DNA of 44,171 bases from Bacteroidota bacterium (GCA_026391835.1 JAPLDF010000044.1:1-44171), one strand, 5' to 3'; shown: positions 33,611-42,613, numbered from the stretch's first letter. Notes: generated by a model from the sequence alone, not told the origin. Numbers and translations are program-made.

Positions 33611-33659
33611 ATATTTAGTAGTTTTGTCATTAAATTGAATGTCAAAGGTAAGGAGAATG

Positions 33660-33786
33660 GATTTACGATTTACGATTTTAGATTTACGAATGGGGTTCTG
33701 ATCAGCTGATAACCCAAAACAGGTATTGTATTCCGATTCGGAGTTAGCATTTTCATCCCAAAATCGTAAATCCCAAATCGTAAATT
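33660..33786. repeat. Paired-arm GATTTAC heptamer element
   Basis: Left arm 33660-33687: GATTTAC GATTTAC GATTTTA GATTTAC. Right arm 33759-33786 on the minus strand: AATTTAC GATTTGG GATTTAC GATTTTG. Four heptamers per arm in strict register, with a 71-base middle. It lies between the divergent LOG and manA genes, so it can affect transcription of both. A box TAGTTTTG at 33619-33626 could serve manA. Confidence 0.92.
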
Positions 33787-33822
33787 ATTATATATCACCA
33801 CCAATCATCAAAATTAACACCC

Positions 33823-34797
33823 ATGTTGTATCCATTAAAGTTCAAGCCGGTTTTTAAAGATAAGATCTGGGGCGGCCGCAAGATCAGCACCAGCCTTGGG
33901 CTCGATTTTTCACCGCTTCCAAATTGCGGGGAAGCCTGGGCTTTGTCGGGAGTTGCCGGTTCGCAGACCATTATTGCCAATGGATTCCTTGAGGGGAATG
34001 AACTCAATGAAATTCTTGAGATTTACATGGATGAACTGGTAGGTGAAAGAGTCTATGGGATGTATCCCGAAGAATTCCCGATCCTGGTGAAATTTATCGA
34101 TGCCAACGACTGGCTTTCCATCCAGGTCCATCCCGATGATGCTCTTGCCGCCCGCCGGGACATCGGAAGCGGGAAAACCGAAATGTGGTACATCCTTGAT
34201 GCTGATCCCGGTGCTGAACTGATAACGGGGTTTAACCGGACCACGAATGCGGCAACCTACCTGGAGTTCCTGGAGGAAAAGCGGCTGAAGGAGTTGCTCA
34301 ATTTCGAAAAAGTGAAGAAGGGGGATGCCTTTTTTATCCCGTCGGGCAGGGTTCATGCCCTGGGGCCCGGCATCCTGCTGGCCGAAATCCAGCAAACTTC
34401 CGATACCACTTACCGCATTTATGACTGGGACCGTGTTGACGGCGAAGGTAAATCGCGGGAACTTCATACCGGCCTGGCCCTCGACGCCATTGATTTCAGC
34501 CCGGTTCATTCATACAGGACAGAGTACAGGAGCATCCGCAACAAGCCGGTTACCCTGGTTGATTGCCCGTTTTTTATGACCAATATGCTTGACTTCGACC
34601 GGGCGACAGAAAAGGACTACAGTTCACTGGATTCTTTCGTGATCTATGTTTGCGTGGAAGGAAAGGCGGAACTCAGGACCGGTGAAGACAGTGTTTCCCT
34701 GTCGGCCGGGGAGGTCATACTCCTCCCGGCAACAGTTGCAGGAATCACCCTGCTTCCCGAACCTGCCATTAAAATTTTGGAGGTCTATATTCCATAA
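33823..34797 (+). CDS. manA: Mannose-6-phosphate isomerase, type I
   Basis: 324 residues, the short bacterial class. Zinc ligands are Q101 and H103 (QVHPDD), E120 (GKTEMWYIL) and H178 (SGRVHALG). The N-terminal KPVFKDKIWGGRK and the second cupin (VEGKAELRTGEDSVSLSAGE) are complete. It interconverts mannose 6-phosphate and fructose 6-phosphate for GDP-mannose and surface glycans or mannose use. The start ATG has an in-frame environment but no Shine-Dalgarno. It is followed by a new promoter, so it is probably monocistronic. Confidence 0.96.
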   Translation: MLYPLKFKPVFKDKIWGGRKISTSLGLDFSPLPNCGEAWALSGVAGSQTIIANGFLEGNELNEILEIYMDELVGERVYGMYPEEFPILVKFIDANDWLSIQVHPDDALAARRDIGSGKTEMWYILDADPGAELITGFNRTTNAATYLEFLEEKRLKELLNFEKVKKGDAFFIPSGRVHALGPGILLAEIQQTSDTTYRIYDWDRVDGEGKSRELHTGLALDAIDFSPVHSYRTEYRSIRNKPVTLVDCPFFMTNMLDFDRATEKDYSSLDSFVIYVCVEGKAELRTGEDSVSLSAGEVILLPATVAGITLLPEPAIKILEVYIP

Positions 34798-34803
34798 TTT
34801 TCC

Positions 34804-34811
34804 TAATTTTG
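34804..34811 (+). promoter_or_regulatory. Promoter -7 box TAATTTTG
   Basis: Perfect TAnnTTTG, 4 bases after the manA stop codon and 19 before the ATG of the thioredoxin-like gene. It marks the start of the three-gene envelope unit. Confidence 0.7.
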
Positions 34812-34830
34812 TGAATTGAAAAACAGTATC

Positions 34831-35355
34831 ATGATGAAAAAACTCAATATCTTATTGCTCCTGCTCTTATTCTCCGGCACCCTGTTGGCCCAGGAGAGTG
34901 TGTTCAACTACAAAAAACTCCCATCTGTCAAGCTGAAAACAGTTAAAGGATTGCCTTTTACCTCCGACAGCATTGTAAACAACGGGAAGCCGGTCATCAT
35001 CAGCTTCTGGGCCACCTGGTGCAAACCCTGTGTGCGCGAACTGACCACCATTGCAGATGTTTACGATGACTGGGTGAAGGAAACCGGCGTAAAGCTTTAT
35101 GCCATATCGGTTGATGATTCGCGTTCAATGACACTTGTGGCACCCATGGTCAATGGAAAGGGTTGGGATTATACCGTATTGCTCGATCCCAACAGCGACT
35201 TCAAACGGGCCATGAATGTCGGCCCTATCCCCCATACATTTCTGCTGAACAGCAAAGGGCAGGTCGTTTTCCAGCACACGTCGTTTGCCGAAGGCGATGA
35301 ACTGAACCTTATTGAGATGGTTCGCAAACTCAACCGGGGCGAAGAGATCAAATAG
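34831..35355 (+). CDS. TlpA-like thioredoxin-fold protein, exported
   Basis: 174 residues; two ATGs stand in tandem (34831, 34834) and either suits the signal MKKLNILLLLLLFSGTLLAQ. The thioredoxin fold has the active site FWATWCKPCVREL with C64 and C67, then TGVKLYAISVDD, WDYTVLLDPNSDFKRAMNVG and the cis-proline PIPHTFLL. It reduces or isomerises disulfides in the periplasm. The next gene starts 41 bases on, and the third member of the unit also has a CxxC, which makes a redox partnership plausible. Confidence 0.94.
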   Translation: MMKKLNILLLLLLFSGTLLAQESVFNYKKLPSVKLKTVKGLPFTSDSIVNNGKPVIISFWATWCKPCVRELTTIADVYDDWVKETGVKLYAISVDDSRSMTLVAPMVNGKGWDYTVLLDPNSDFKRAMNVGPIPHTFLLNSKGQVVFQHTSFAEGDELNLIEMVRKLNRGEEIK

Positions 35356-35396
35356 TCAGGAAATTTGTATTTTTTGCACTTAATACATCCAACACC

Positions 35397-37112
35397 TTGA
35401 ATAGAAGATTCTGCTGTTTTCTGGGAACAATCAGTTTATTGTTCCTTGTTCCTGTGATGGTCAAATCGCAGGATGTGCTGAAAGGGAGTGAAGTTCACGG
35501 CAGCATGCAGGCCGATGCCTCCTATTATCTCACCGATCCCAAGACCGGGATAACCGATTCAACCCTCGCCGGCAAGCTGATCCGGATGAATGCATTTACC
35601 GAGGTGAACTATACCCTGGGAAATTTCACAGCAGGCATGCGGTTTGAGGCCTATCTGCCGCCGCAAATGGGGTATGACGCGGAATATAACGGGGTTGGCG
35701 TGCCTTACTGGTACGTGAATTATAAGAACGACTACATCGACGTAACCGCCGGGAATTTTTATGAACAGTTTGGGTATGGGATGATCCTGCGCACCTACCA
35801 GGAGTGGACGCTCGGGTACGACAACTCCCTGCGGGGCCTCCGGGTAAAGGTGATGCCCGCCAAGGGTATAACCTTCAAGGGTGTTTATGGCGTTCAGCGC
35901 TATTACTGGGATCCCTATAAAGATTATAACCGGGGCATCGTAAAGGGTTTTGATGCCGATTTTTATCTCAATGATATTTTTTCAAGCCTGAACGACGCCA
36001 AAGTCAAGCTGACGCTGGGAGGTTCTTTTGTAAGTGATTACCAGCAGGGAACCACCAAGGAGATTGCCTCCGGCGGTAAACTTCTTGCACTTACGCTGCC
36101 TGAGAACGTATCAAACTATGGAGGCCGGTTCAATTTGAACATCGGCGATTTCAACTGGTTCACCGAATACGCCCATAAAATCAACGACCCCAACGAATCG
36201 AATAAATATATCTATAAAAACGGTGACGGCTTATTTACAAATTTATCCTTTTCCAAGCCGGGGCTGGGCATTTCACTGATGTCGAAATGGATCGATAACA
36301 TGAGTTTCAAATCAGACCGGTCGCTGACGAACAACATGCTTAACATCAACTACCTGTCTGCCATTACCAAGGAGCATTCATACGCCCTCGCAAGTATGTA
36401 TCCGTATTCAACACAGCCCAATGGTGAAGTAGGACTTTCGGGCACCGTTACGTTGCATTTTCCAAAAAATTCAGCACTGGGAGGTAAGACCGGATTGTCA
36501 ATTGCCGGTAATTTTTCCCAGGTTAACGGGTTGAAGAAGACCCAGGTCAACGATACCACGCTTATCGGGCAGACCGGGACCCTCGGGTACAAATCATCTT
36601 TTTATGGTGCAGGCGATGAAGTGTATTACCAGGATGCCAACATTGAGGTAACCAAGAAATTCGGGAAAAAATGGAAAGGGATTTTCACCTATCTCTATCA
36701 GACCTACAACAAGGAAATCGTGGAAGGCCATGGTTCGGAGGACTTTGGCACAATTTATTCACAGATCGGGATTGCCGACGTGGCGTGGAATATCACAAAA
36801 AAACACACCCTTCGCGGCGAGGTACAGGGATTATTTACCAAACAGGATAATGGGAACTGGGTTGCCGGCCTGATCGAACTCACCATTTCGCCGGCCTGGT
36901 TTGTTTCGGTGGTGGATCAGTACAATTACGGCAACGACATTGTTTCGCAGCGGCTGAATTACTACACCGTGAGTGCCGGTTACACCAACCACACGACGCG
37001 GATTTCATTTTCGTACGGACGGCAGCGCGAAGGAATCATATGTGTCGGAGGGGTTTGCAGGAACGTTCCTGCAACTACCGGCCTTACATTGACCGTAACC
37101 AGCAGTTTCTGA
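35397..37112 (+). CDS. DUF6029-like outer-membrane beta-barrel protein
   Basis: 571 residues from TTG. No ATG exists between the previous stop and the signal peptide (NRRFCCFLGTISLLFLVPVM, ending VKSQ), so TTG is the likely start. The body is a succession of amphipathic strands with aromatic girdles (EVHGSMQADASYYL, VPYWYVNYKNDYIDVTAGNF, YEQFGYGMILRTYQEW) and ends in an aromatic strand (GLTLTVTSSF), the usual outer-membrane targeting end. It resembles the Bacteroidota DUF6029 family of unknown function. It sits between a thioredoxin and an Omp28-like gene. Confidence 0.88.
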   Translation: MNRRFCCFLGTISLLFLVPVMVKSQDVLKGSEVHGSMQADASYYLTDPKTGITDSTLAGKLIRMNAFTEVNYTLGNFTAGMRFEAYLPPQMGYDAEYNGVGVPYWYVNYKNDYIDVTAGNFYEQFGYGMILRTYQEWTLGYDNSLRGLRVKVMPAKGITFKGVYGVQRYYWDPYKDYNRGIVKGFDADFYLNDIFSSLNDAKVKLTLGGSFVSDYQQGTTKEIASGGKLLALTLPENVSNYGGRFNLNIGDFNWFTEYAHKINDPNESNKYIYKNGDGLFTNLSFSKPGLGISLMSKWIDNMSFKSDRSLTNNMLNINYLSAITKEHSYALASMYPYSTQPNGEVGLSGTVTLHFPKNSALGGKTGLSIAGNFSQVNGLKKTQVNDTTLIGQTGTLGYKSSFYGAGDEVYYQDANIEVTKKFGKKWKGIFTYLYQTYNKEIVEGHGSEDFGTIYSQIGIADVAWNITKKHTLRGEVQGLFTKQDNGNWVAGLIELTISPAWFVSVVDQYNYGNDIVSQRLNYYTVSAGYTNHTTRISFSYGRQREGIICVGGVCRNVPATTGLTLTVTSSF

Positions 37113-37160
37113 TACGTGTCCCGGGAAAAATTATCAAGTTGAAAACAAATTGAAAGGAAT

Positions 37161-38006
37161 ATGAAAGCGATTTTCCAGATAACCATCTTTCTGCTTTTTG
37201 GCGTTATGCTGCTCCAGTCGTGTACAAAGGTCAGCGAACCCTATTATACGGTGAAGTCGATCATTGTTGATACAACCAAACGACCGGTGCTGCTGGAGGA
37301 TTATACCGGTCACCTGTGCGTAAATTGCGCTCCTGCAGCTGAAGTTGCAACGACGATCCGTGATCTTAACCCGGGATTGGTATATATCATCGCTGTTCAC
37401 GCCGGTTCCTTTGCCAAGCCCAACCCGGTAAGTTATCCTCCTTACCTGGCAGCCGATTACACCTGTGCTGCCGGAAATGACTGGTATGGCTACAGTGGTT
37501 TTAACATCAACGTGAACCCAAAGGGAATGGTCAACAGGCTTCCTTACAAGGGGAAAATTTCCTTTGGCCCTTCCGAATGGTACGAGGCGGTCAAGGTGGC
37601 TGATGTCCTGCCCAGGATGGCAGTCATGACCGTACACAATACATTCAGCAGCCAGACGAAACAGCTGAATTCAAAGGTTGAGGTTAAATTCCTGGCAGGG
37701 ATGACAAGCAAGGTAAACCTGACAGTTTGCATTCTCGAAGACAGCATTTATGGCGGCCAGCTGAACGATAAAACGATCATTTACAACTACAGGTTTATGC
37801 ATATGCTGCGCGGCTCCCTCAACGGGAGTTTCGGGGAAGAAATTGCCGTCAACCCGGTGGCCGGCGATTTAATAACAAAGTCATATTCATTTGATTTCAC
37901 CCCCGTATCCTGGGTGCCTGGCCACTGCAGCGTTATTGCATTTATCTCTGATGCCGATACCAAAGAGGTTTTCCATGTTGCCAAATCGGGCGAAATTACA
38001 CCCTGA
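37161..38006 (+). CDS. Omp28-like outer membrane lipoprotein
   Basis: 281 residues. The lipobox LLQSC gives acylated C21. VLLEDYTGHLCVNCAPAAEV carries a thioredoxin-like C53-V-N-C56 at the position typical of Omp28-related proteins, followed by an inserted region and a C-terminal beta-sandwich (NLTVCILEDSIYGGQL to HCSVIAFISDA). Omp28 was first described as an adhesion-related protein of Porphyromonas; the thioredoxin-like core suggests redox or scaffold roles. It is the last gene of the TlpA - DUF6029 - Omp28 unit. Confidence 0.92.
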   Translation: MKAIFQITIFLLFGVMLLQSCTKVSEPYYTVKSIIVDTTKRPVLLEDYTGHLCVNCAPAAEVATTIRDLNPGLVYIIAVHAGSFAKPNPVSYPPYLAADYTCAAGNDWYGYSGFNINVNPKGMVNRLPYKGKISFGPSEWYEAVKVADVLPRMAVMTVHNTFSSQTKQLNSKVEVKFLAGMTSKVNLTVCILEDSIYGGQLNDKTIIYNYRFMHMLRGSLNGSFGEEIAVNPVAGDLITKSYSFDFTPVSWVPGHCSVIAFISDADTKEVFHVAKSGEITP

Positions 38007-38595
38007 TAATTCTGTTTTCCTCTGTCCGGACTCAGCCACAATACCTCATCCCCCTGCCCCTTCTCCGCACGGAGAAGGGGAGGATGATCGTAAATACGTT
38101 TCATACCAGGGTATTCCAAAAATCGCAAGGCTGACTCCGGAGGAGTCGTATTTTGATAGAATTGTTGCCAAGGTCAGCATTATCGGCCCTGTAAGGGTCG
38201 GATTAAAAGTAGCGGTACAATAGACAATTATCAATCATGACATAAGATAATTGGGGTGGTTTACTGACGACTGTTTTTTGATTTCACAGAATATACGACC
38301 CCTACAGGGTCGATAATTTGAATTGTCCTCATATTGCTACCAATATTTGATCCCTTCGGGACCATCCTCTTATAAGGACTGATGACGACTCTGTCAATTG
38401 TCCGTTCTTCTACCCGGATTCAACTTGCTGAAATCCAGTTGTTAAAAAACAGCATCGGTGTTCTCTGATTTTAAAGATGGGAATAAACAGTAAATCCGGA
38501 CGGAGAGAAGGTCAGGGGGTGAGGGATGTTGCATTGCCCAGGTGCAACCGACCGCTCACTGAGCGAAGCCGAAGTGAGCGAAGCCGAAGTGAGTG
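38007..38595. repeat. Long spacer with REP-like palindromes
   Basis: About 590 bases between convergent genes with no coding frame of interest. Hairpins: CCCCTTCTCC-GCAC-GGAGAAGGGG (38057-38080, no T-tract), GACTCC-GGA-GGAGTC (38133-38147), CCCTGTAAGGG (38187-38197), CGACCC-CTACA-GGGTCG (38296-38312) and TCCCTTCGGGA (near 38350). Two of them are followed by the same TCG(G)AT(A)A tail. A CCCCCTCTCCGCGCGG relative of the first recurs near 44018. Confidence 0.7.
38561..38595 (-). repeat. 15-mer repeat x2.3 abutting a stop codon
   Basis: GAGCGAAGCCGAAGT occurs twice, plus GAGTG, and ends exactly at the stop codon of the C25 protease gene (TTA on plus, 38596-38598). CTCACT just outside (38555-38560) is complementary to the ends of the unit, so it can also fold. 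Confidence 0.9.
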
Positions 38596-41139
38596 TTATC
38601 TTTTAACCACCAGCTTTCGCGTAGCCATACCCTCTTTCCCTGCCACTTTCAAAAAGTAAATTCCTTCCGGCAGCGCACCCAGGTTAATGGCTTTACTTAA
38701 GTGGCCTGAAACAGAAATGTCCTTCCCGGAATAAACGACGGTGCCGATCATATCAAATACGGTGAGCTCCAGCTTATCTTCGGGGGTTGACTTCACCTGC
38801 AGGGTGAAATTACCGTTGCAGGGGTTGGGCAGGGCCGTAAAGGTGAACGGTCCGGTTTTATCGGAGGTGGCAGCCGGGAAATCCGCGACAATATACCCGG
38901 TACTCAATACGCTGTCGGTTGAAAAACCATCGCCAACTACCAGTTTTACATCATAGTTCCCGACAGTTTCATAGGTGATGACCGGGTTTTTTTCGGTAGA
39001 ACTGGAAGGTGTCCCGCCCGGGAAATACCAATGCCATGTGGTGGTGTTTCCGGCAGAGGTATCTGCAAAGGCAACGGAATGGCCGGGTACAACCCTCGTG
39101 GGCAACCCGGAAAAGCCTGCAACTACAGGAGCAGGGATGGCATGAACAATAAGGTTTCCCTGGAAAGGGAGCATGTTGTAGGAGGTAATCACCAGGTGGA
39201 TCGTGTCGGGAGCAAGGGTCAGCGCAGGGAATGCAAGCGTAACCTCGTCATTCGCAATGATGCCCGTGGCAAGAATGGTACCGGCGCGGGTTGCAGTAAC
39301 CCTGGCACCGTTGACCCCGCAATTTACGGTAAGGGATGAATCAGTGACAAACAACACCGAATCGTATTGCGCTGCAATGGGCTGAGGAGTTGCAGTACGT
39401 ACCATGATCGTCGGATCTCCGAAAACAGTCCATGTATCGGCCATGTTGGCGCCATCGGTGCCATACGAATCGATCATTTTCATGCAGCCGTTGATTGACA
39501 GCCCGGCAAAGGTGCGCCTGATGTTGTTTGAATCGGATTCAATGAGGATGTTGGTCATGGCATCCTGGCCTTCCATCGGGGAGTTCCAGCTCTGGTTGAT
39601 CGTGGAACCGAGAAAAGCGATTGCCCCGGTGGGCTGGCCGCCCTGCGATGCCCGCAACCATGCTTCGGCGAAACATGTACCGGCGGTAAAATTGCCGTTC
39701 ACACAGGCAACGGACCAGACAAAAGGAAGCTTCCCCGTATTGGTCAGCTGGTTGACGTTGGTATTGCTGAAATTTGATGTTCCCCACGAGGTGTTGCTGC
39801 CGTGGCCGGTGTACAGGATCAGGCTCGCGCCAGCGTTCACTTCTGTTGCAACTGTTGGAGGCGTGGGATTCCCGGGGGCATCGTTGCCACCCTGCGACCC
39901 GTCGAACAGCTCCGGGTTCATGGTATATTTATACCCCAGCAGCTGGGTTTGCTGATTTCTGATGTGCTGGTAATCATATTCATTGTCATCGCCGGGGCCC
40001 TGGTCCGAACCGATGCCGATTACCGTGGAATACCAGTCATCCGCAAGAAATTGGGGATTCTGCTCGTACTCGAGGGTGCGCTGCACCTGTGTTTGCACCT
40101 GCGCGGTATTTTCGGCTGAGAATCTTCCGACAAAGACATCTGAATAGTGGTCGTTCCCGACAATATAACCATAAGCATTGTCTGACGGGCCTCCAAGGTT
40201 ACCCCCTGTATTGGTGGGGACCTGCGCACCATCGCCGACAAGGAGCACATGGGTAAGTCCGTGGGTGTTGTAATAGCCGGCGATGAATGTCTTGATCTGT
40301 GCCGCAGTGGAACCGGCCGAATCCTTGTTTATCATTTCGGTATGATATCCTTCGGCGAGTTTCCAGTTTACATAAGGCTGCATGGCACTCATGAACGGAC
40401 CGTAACAAATCACCAGCAGGTTCCCGTATTCACCCAGGGGGGTGTAATTCATGGCATCGAAATTCAGGAACTGGTGAGCCAGCACCGGCTGGAAATCCTG
40501 GGAGATCGTTTTCCCGGTTTGTGCCATTGGTAAAGGGTTAATGCCGGTTTCTGCTGTTTTATAGAGTTCGATGGTCATGCTGTAAAACACCCGCAGGACT
40601 TTTGTAACCGGGTTGTACTGAAAGGGGTATGCAACCAGGGTTTGCCCGCGAACATCACGGATGATATATGGTTCGCGGGTATCGGCGGGCTGGCCCGGGT
40701 AAAAACCATCCCTGGAATAAGCTGGTCCGAAGGAGTATGGAACGGTTGAGGGATCAATATCACGTGAGATCACCCCTTTTGATGGCGCAACCATGATGCC
40801 GGGATAATCTTTATAATTGGAAGAAACAACCCGGAAACCCATGCCTGCCTGGTCGGGAATGACCACGGATGCCGTTAACTTGGGCAAATCAGGGGAGCCG
40901 GCCTCCTGGATGGGTGTTGATTTTGCAACTTCAACTGTAAAAGCAGCACCATTCGGCGTTTGCACTTCGCGGAGATAAAAGCCTACAAGGGTGAACTGAA
41001 TGGTCGACCGGTCAATCGTTGAGGAGACCAGCCTGGTGCCGGCGGGAGTCGGAAACGCACTGTTGATATTGATCCAGTTGCCGGCAAACGCGGTCATTGC
41101 AAATACAAAGGAAACGAATAGTACCAGGGTTTTACGCAT
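38596..41139 (-). CDS. Gingipain-like C25 cysteine protease with PKD and T9SS domains
   Basis: 847 residues from the ATG at 41139 (signal MRKTLVLFVSFVFAMTAFAG). A C25 propeptide (VSSTIDRSTIQFTLVGF to GFYPGQPADTREPYII) precedes the peptidase: LLVICYGPFMSAMQPYVNWK, HVLLVGDGAQVP, catalytic H446 in YTGHGSN and C479 in WSVACVNGNF. The 33-residue distance between them equals that in Porphyromonas gingipain R, from memory. A PKD domain (FADTSAGNTTTWHWYFPGG) and a T9SS tail (ALPNPCNGNFTLQVKS to LPEGIYFLKVAGKE) follow. It is a secreted, self-activated endopeptidase. Confidence 0.96.
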   Translation of the reverse strand: MRKTLVLFVSFVFAMTAFAGNWININSAFPTPAGTRLVSSTIDRSTIQFTLVGFYLREVQTPNGAAFTVEVAKSTPIQEAGSPDLPKLTASVVIPDQAGMGFRVVSSNYKDYPGIMVAPSKGVISRDIDPSTVPYSFGPAYSRDGFYPGQPADTREPYIIRDVRGQTLVAYPFQYNPVTKVLRVFYSMTIELYKTAETGINPLPMAQTGKTISQDFQPVLAHQFLNFDAMNYTPLGEYGNLLVICYGPFMSAMQPYVNWKLAEGYHTEMINKDSAGSTAAQIKTFIAGYYNTHGLTHVLLVGDGAQVPTNTGGNLGGPSDNAYGYIVGNDHYSDVFVGRFSAENTAQVQTQVQRTLEYEQNPQFLADDWYSTVIGIGSDQGPGDDNEYDYQHIRNQQTQLLGYKYTMNPELFDGSQGGNDAPGNPTPPTVATEVNAGASLILYTGHGSNTSWGTSNFSNTNVNQLTNTGKLPFVWSVACVNGNFTAGTCFAEAWLRASQGGQPTGAIAFLGSTINQSWNSPMEGQDAMTNILIESDSNNIRRTFAGLSINGCMKMIDSYGTDGANMADTWTVFGDPTIMVRTATPQPIAAQYDSVLFVTDSSLTVNCGVNGARVTATRAGTILATGIIANDEVTLAFPALTLAPDTIHLVITSYNMLPFQGNLIVHAIPAPVVAGFSGLPTRVVPGHSVAFADTSAGNTTTWHWYFPGGTPSSSTEKNPVITYETVGNYDVKLVVGDGFSTDSVLSTGYIVADFPAATSDKTGPFTFTALPNPCNGNFTLQVKSTPEDKLELTVFDMIGTVVYSGKDISVSGHLSKAINLGALPEGIYFLKVAGKEGMATRKLVVKR

Positions 41140-41145
41140 AACGAT

Positions 41146-41174
41146 CAAATTTAAATGGTTACATGGTTTCTCAA
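41146..41174 (-). promoter_or_regulatory. Promoter TTG-N18-TAAATTTG (minus strand)
   Basis: The -7 box is at 41153-41146 on the minus strand, with TTG 18 bases upstream at 41174-41172. Only 6 bases separate the box from the ATG, so the transcript would have almost no leader. Confidence 0.6.
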
Positions 41175-41271
41175 CATAACAAAGTTACAAGATAATCCAA
41201 TACAACAAATAAAAATATTTGTGAATGTTATAACTGACTTTCAGAAGTGCCCCTGGAAAAAGGAGGGGAGT

Positions 41272-42507
41272 TTATTCTGTCCTGACCATGGTGGTATCAA
41301 CCTTCCGGATATTGTACACAGGGTAGATGGCAGCCAGGAAACCGACAAACATCACCGTGAAAAAGACGGCAAAAAAGTCGGTTACTTTCATCAGCACCGG
41401 GTATGCGCTCACCACAAAACTGCTGTCGGCCGATCCCAGGTGCACCAGGCCAAACCTGATTTGCACCCAGCAAACGATCGCCCCGAGCGCCAGCCCCAGC
41501 ATGGCACCGATAAAGGATATGAGTACGCCTTCAAGGAGAAAAATTCCCTGGATCAGCCGGTGGTTTGCTCCCAGGCTCCGCAGCACGGCAATGTCCTTTT
41601 TCTTGTCCAGGATGAGCATGGACAATGTTCCGATCACGTTGAAGGTGGCAATGATCAGGATAAGCGTCAGGATCATGAAGATGTAATTCTTTTCAGATAC
41701 CATGATCTTAAACAGTATTTCCTCCTGCTGGTAGCGGTTTTTAATGATGTATTTGCTGCCGGCAAGGAGCTCTATTCTTTTCTGCACATCCGCCTGGCTG
41801 GCATCCTTGGCCAGGTCAACTTCAAGCGAGGTGCGTTCATCGCCATAGTCAAGCAGTTTTTTCACGAAACGCAGCGGCAGGATGGCATATTTGACATCGT
41901 ATTCCCACTGGATCTGAAAAAAGCCGGAAGGAAAGATGACTTCGGTATTGAAGGCATTTTCAAATCCGCCCGAAAAGGTTGCATCTCGCCGCGGAACATA
42001 AACGGCAATCGGGTTTACATAATCCTGGAGGTTGGCATTCAGGGTGCCGGCCACCCCGTACCCGAGCAGCGCATAGTCCTTGTCGCCATCCTGCAACAGG
42101 AATTTTCCCTCAACCATCATGGTGTCAAGCCCGCTCATTTTCGTGTAAGCCTCACTCACGCCTTTAATGGTCACAATGGACTGGTCATCCTTGTATTTCA
42201 TCAGGGCATCCTCTTCGATTACCTCGGCAACATGCAGCACACCGGGTGTTTTTTGCAATTTGTCAAGCGGAAAGCTTTTCAGGTCAAAGGTTTTGCCATG
42301 GGCTGGGGTGATCTGGATGCTGGGGTTGAATGAGCTGAACAGCGAAACCACCAGCTGGTCGAAACCGTTGAATACCGAAAGGACAATGATCAGTGCCATG
42401 GCCCCGATAGCCACGCCCACAACCGATATCCCCGAAATGATGTTGATGATGTTGTGCGACTTCTTCGAGACCAGGTAACGGCGGGCGATATAGAAGGGGA
42501 AGTTCAA
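41272..42507 (-). CDS. LolC/LolE-type FtsX-like ABC transporter permease
   Basis: 411 residues. The conserved N-terminus (N)FPFYIARRYLVSKKSHNIIN is preceded directly by TTG and by no usable ATG, so the start is TTG at 42507. Membrane helix 1 is GISVVGVAIGAMALIIVLSV, a periplasmic MacB-like domain spans about 50-260, and three C-terminal helices follow, with LRSLGANHRLIQGIFLLEGV and the last helix FFAVFFTVMFVGFLAAIYPV. It is the permease part of the system that releases outer-membrane lipoproteins; the ATPase (LolD) is not in the window. In Bacteroidota this gene commonly follows rbfA, which fits here. Confidence 0.94.
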   Translation of the reverse strand: MNFPFYIARRYLVSKKSHNIINIISGISVVGVAIGAMALIIVLSVFNGFDQLVVSLFSSFNPSIQITPAHGKTFDLKSFPLDKLQKTPGVLHVAEVIEEDALMKYKDDQSIVTIKGVSEAYTKMSGLDTMMVEGKFLLQDGDKDYALLGYGVAGTLNANLQDYVNPIAVYVPRRDATFSGGFENAFNTEVIFPSGFFQIQWEYDVKYAILPLRFVKKLLDYGDERTSLEVDLAKDASQADVQKRIELLAGSKYIIKNRYQQEEILFKIMVSEKNYIFMILTLILIIATFNVIGTLSMLILDKKKDIAVLRSLGANHRLIQGIFLLEGVLISFIGAMLGLALGAIVCWVQIRFGLVHLGSADSSFVVSAYPVLMKVTDFFAVFFTVMFVGFLAAIYPVYNIRKVDTTMVRTE

Positions 42508-42508
42508 A

Positions 42509-42534
42509 GGAATTACGAATTAGGAATTACGAAT
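42509..42534 (+). repeat. Repeat GGAATTACGAATTA x1.9
   Basis: A 14-base unit and a 12-base partial copy lie immediately upstream of the TTG start of the permease gene. AATTCGTAATT also appears at 29791-29804. Confidence 0.8.
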
Positions 42535-42559
42535 GAACATTTGAATTTTACCCTTTCAC

Positions 42560-42612
42560 CATTTTGCCTTTTCATTTGCATTTTGCCTTTTCATTTTTCA
42601 TTTTGCATTTTA
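42560..42612 (+). repeat. CATTTTG near-heptamer array abutting a stop codon
   Basis: CATTTTG CCTTTT CATTTG CATTTTG CCTTTT CATTTTT CATTTTG CATTTTA. It ends 1 base before the methyltransferase stop codon (TTA on plus, 42614-42616). Confidence 0.85.
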
Positions 42613-42613
42613 T

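Noticed and set aside
38057-38080. Terminator of the Omp28 gene
   Set aside because: The stem is strong but lacks a T-tract, and a similar GC-rich element recurs near 44018, so I treat it as a REP-like palindrome.
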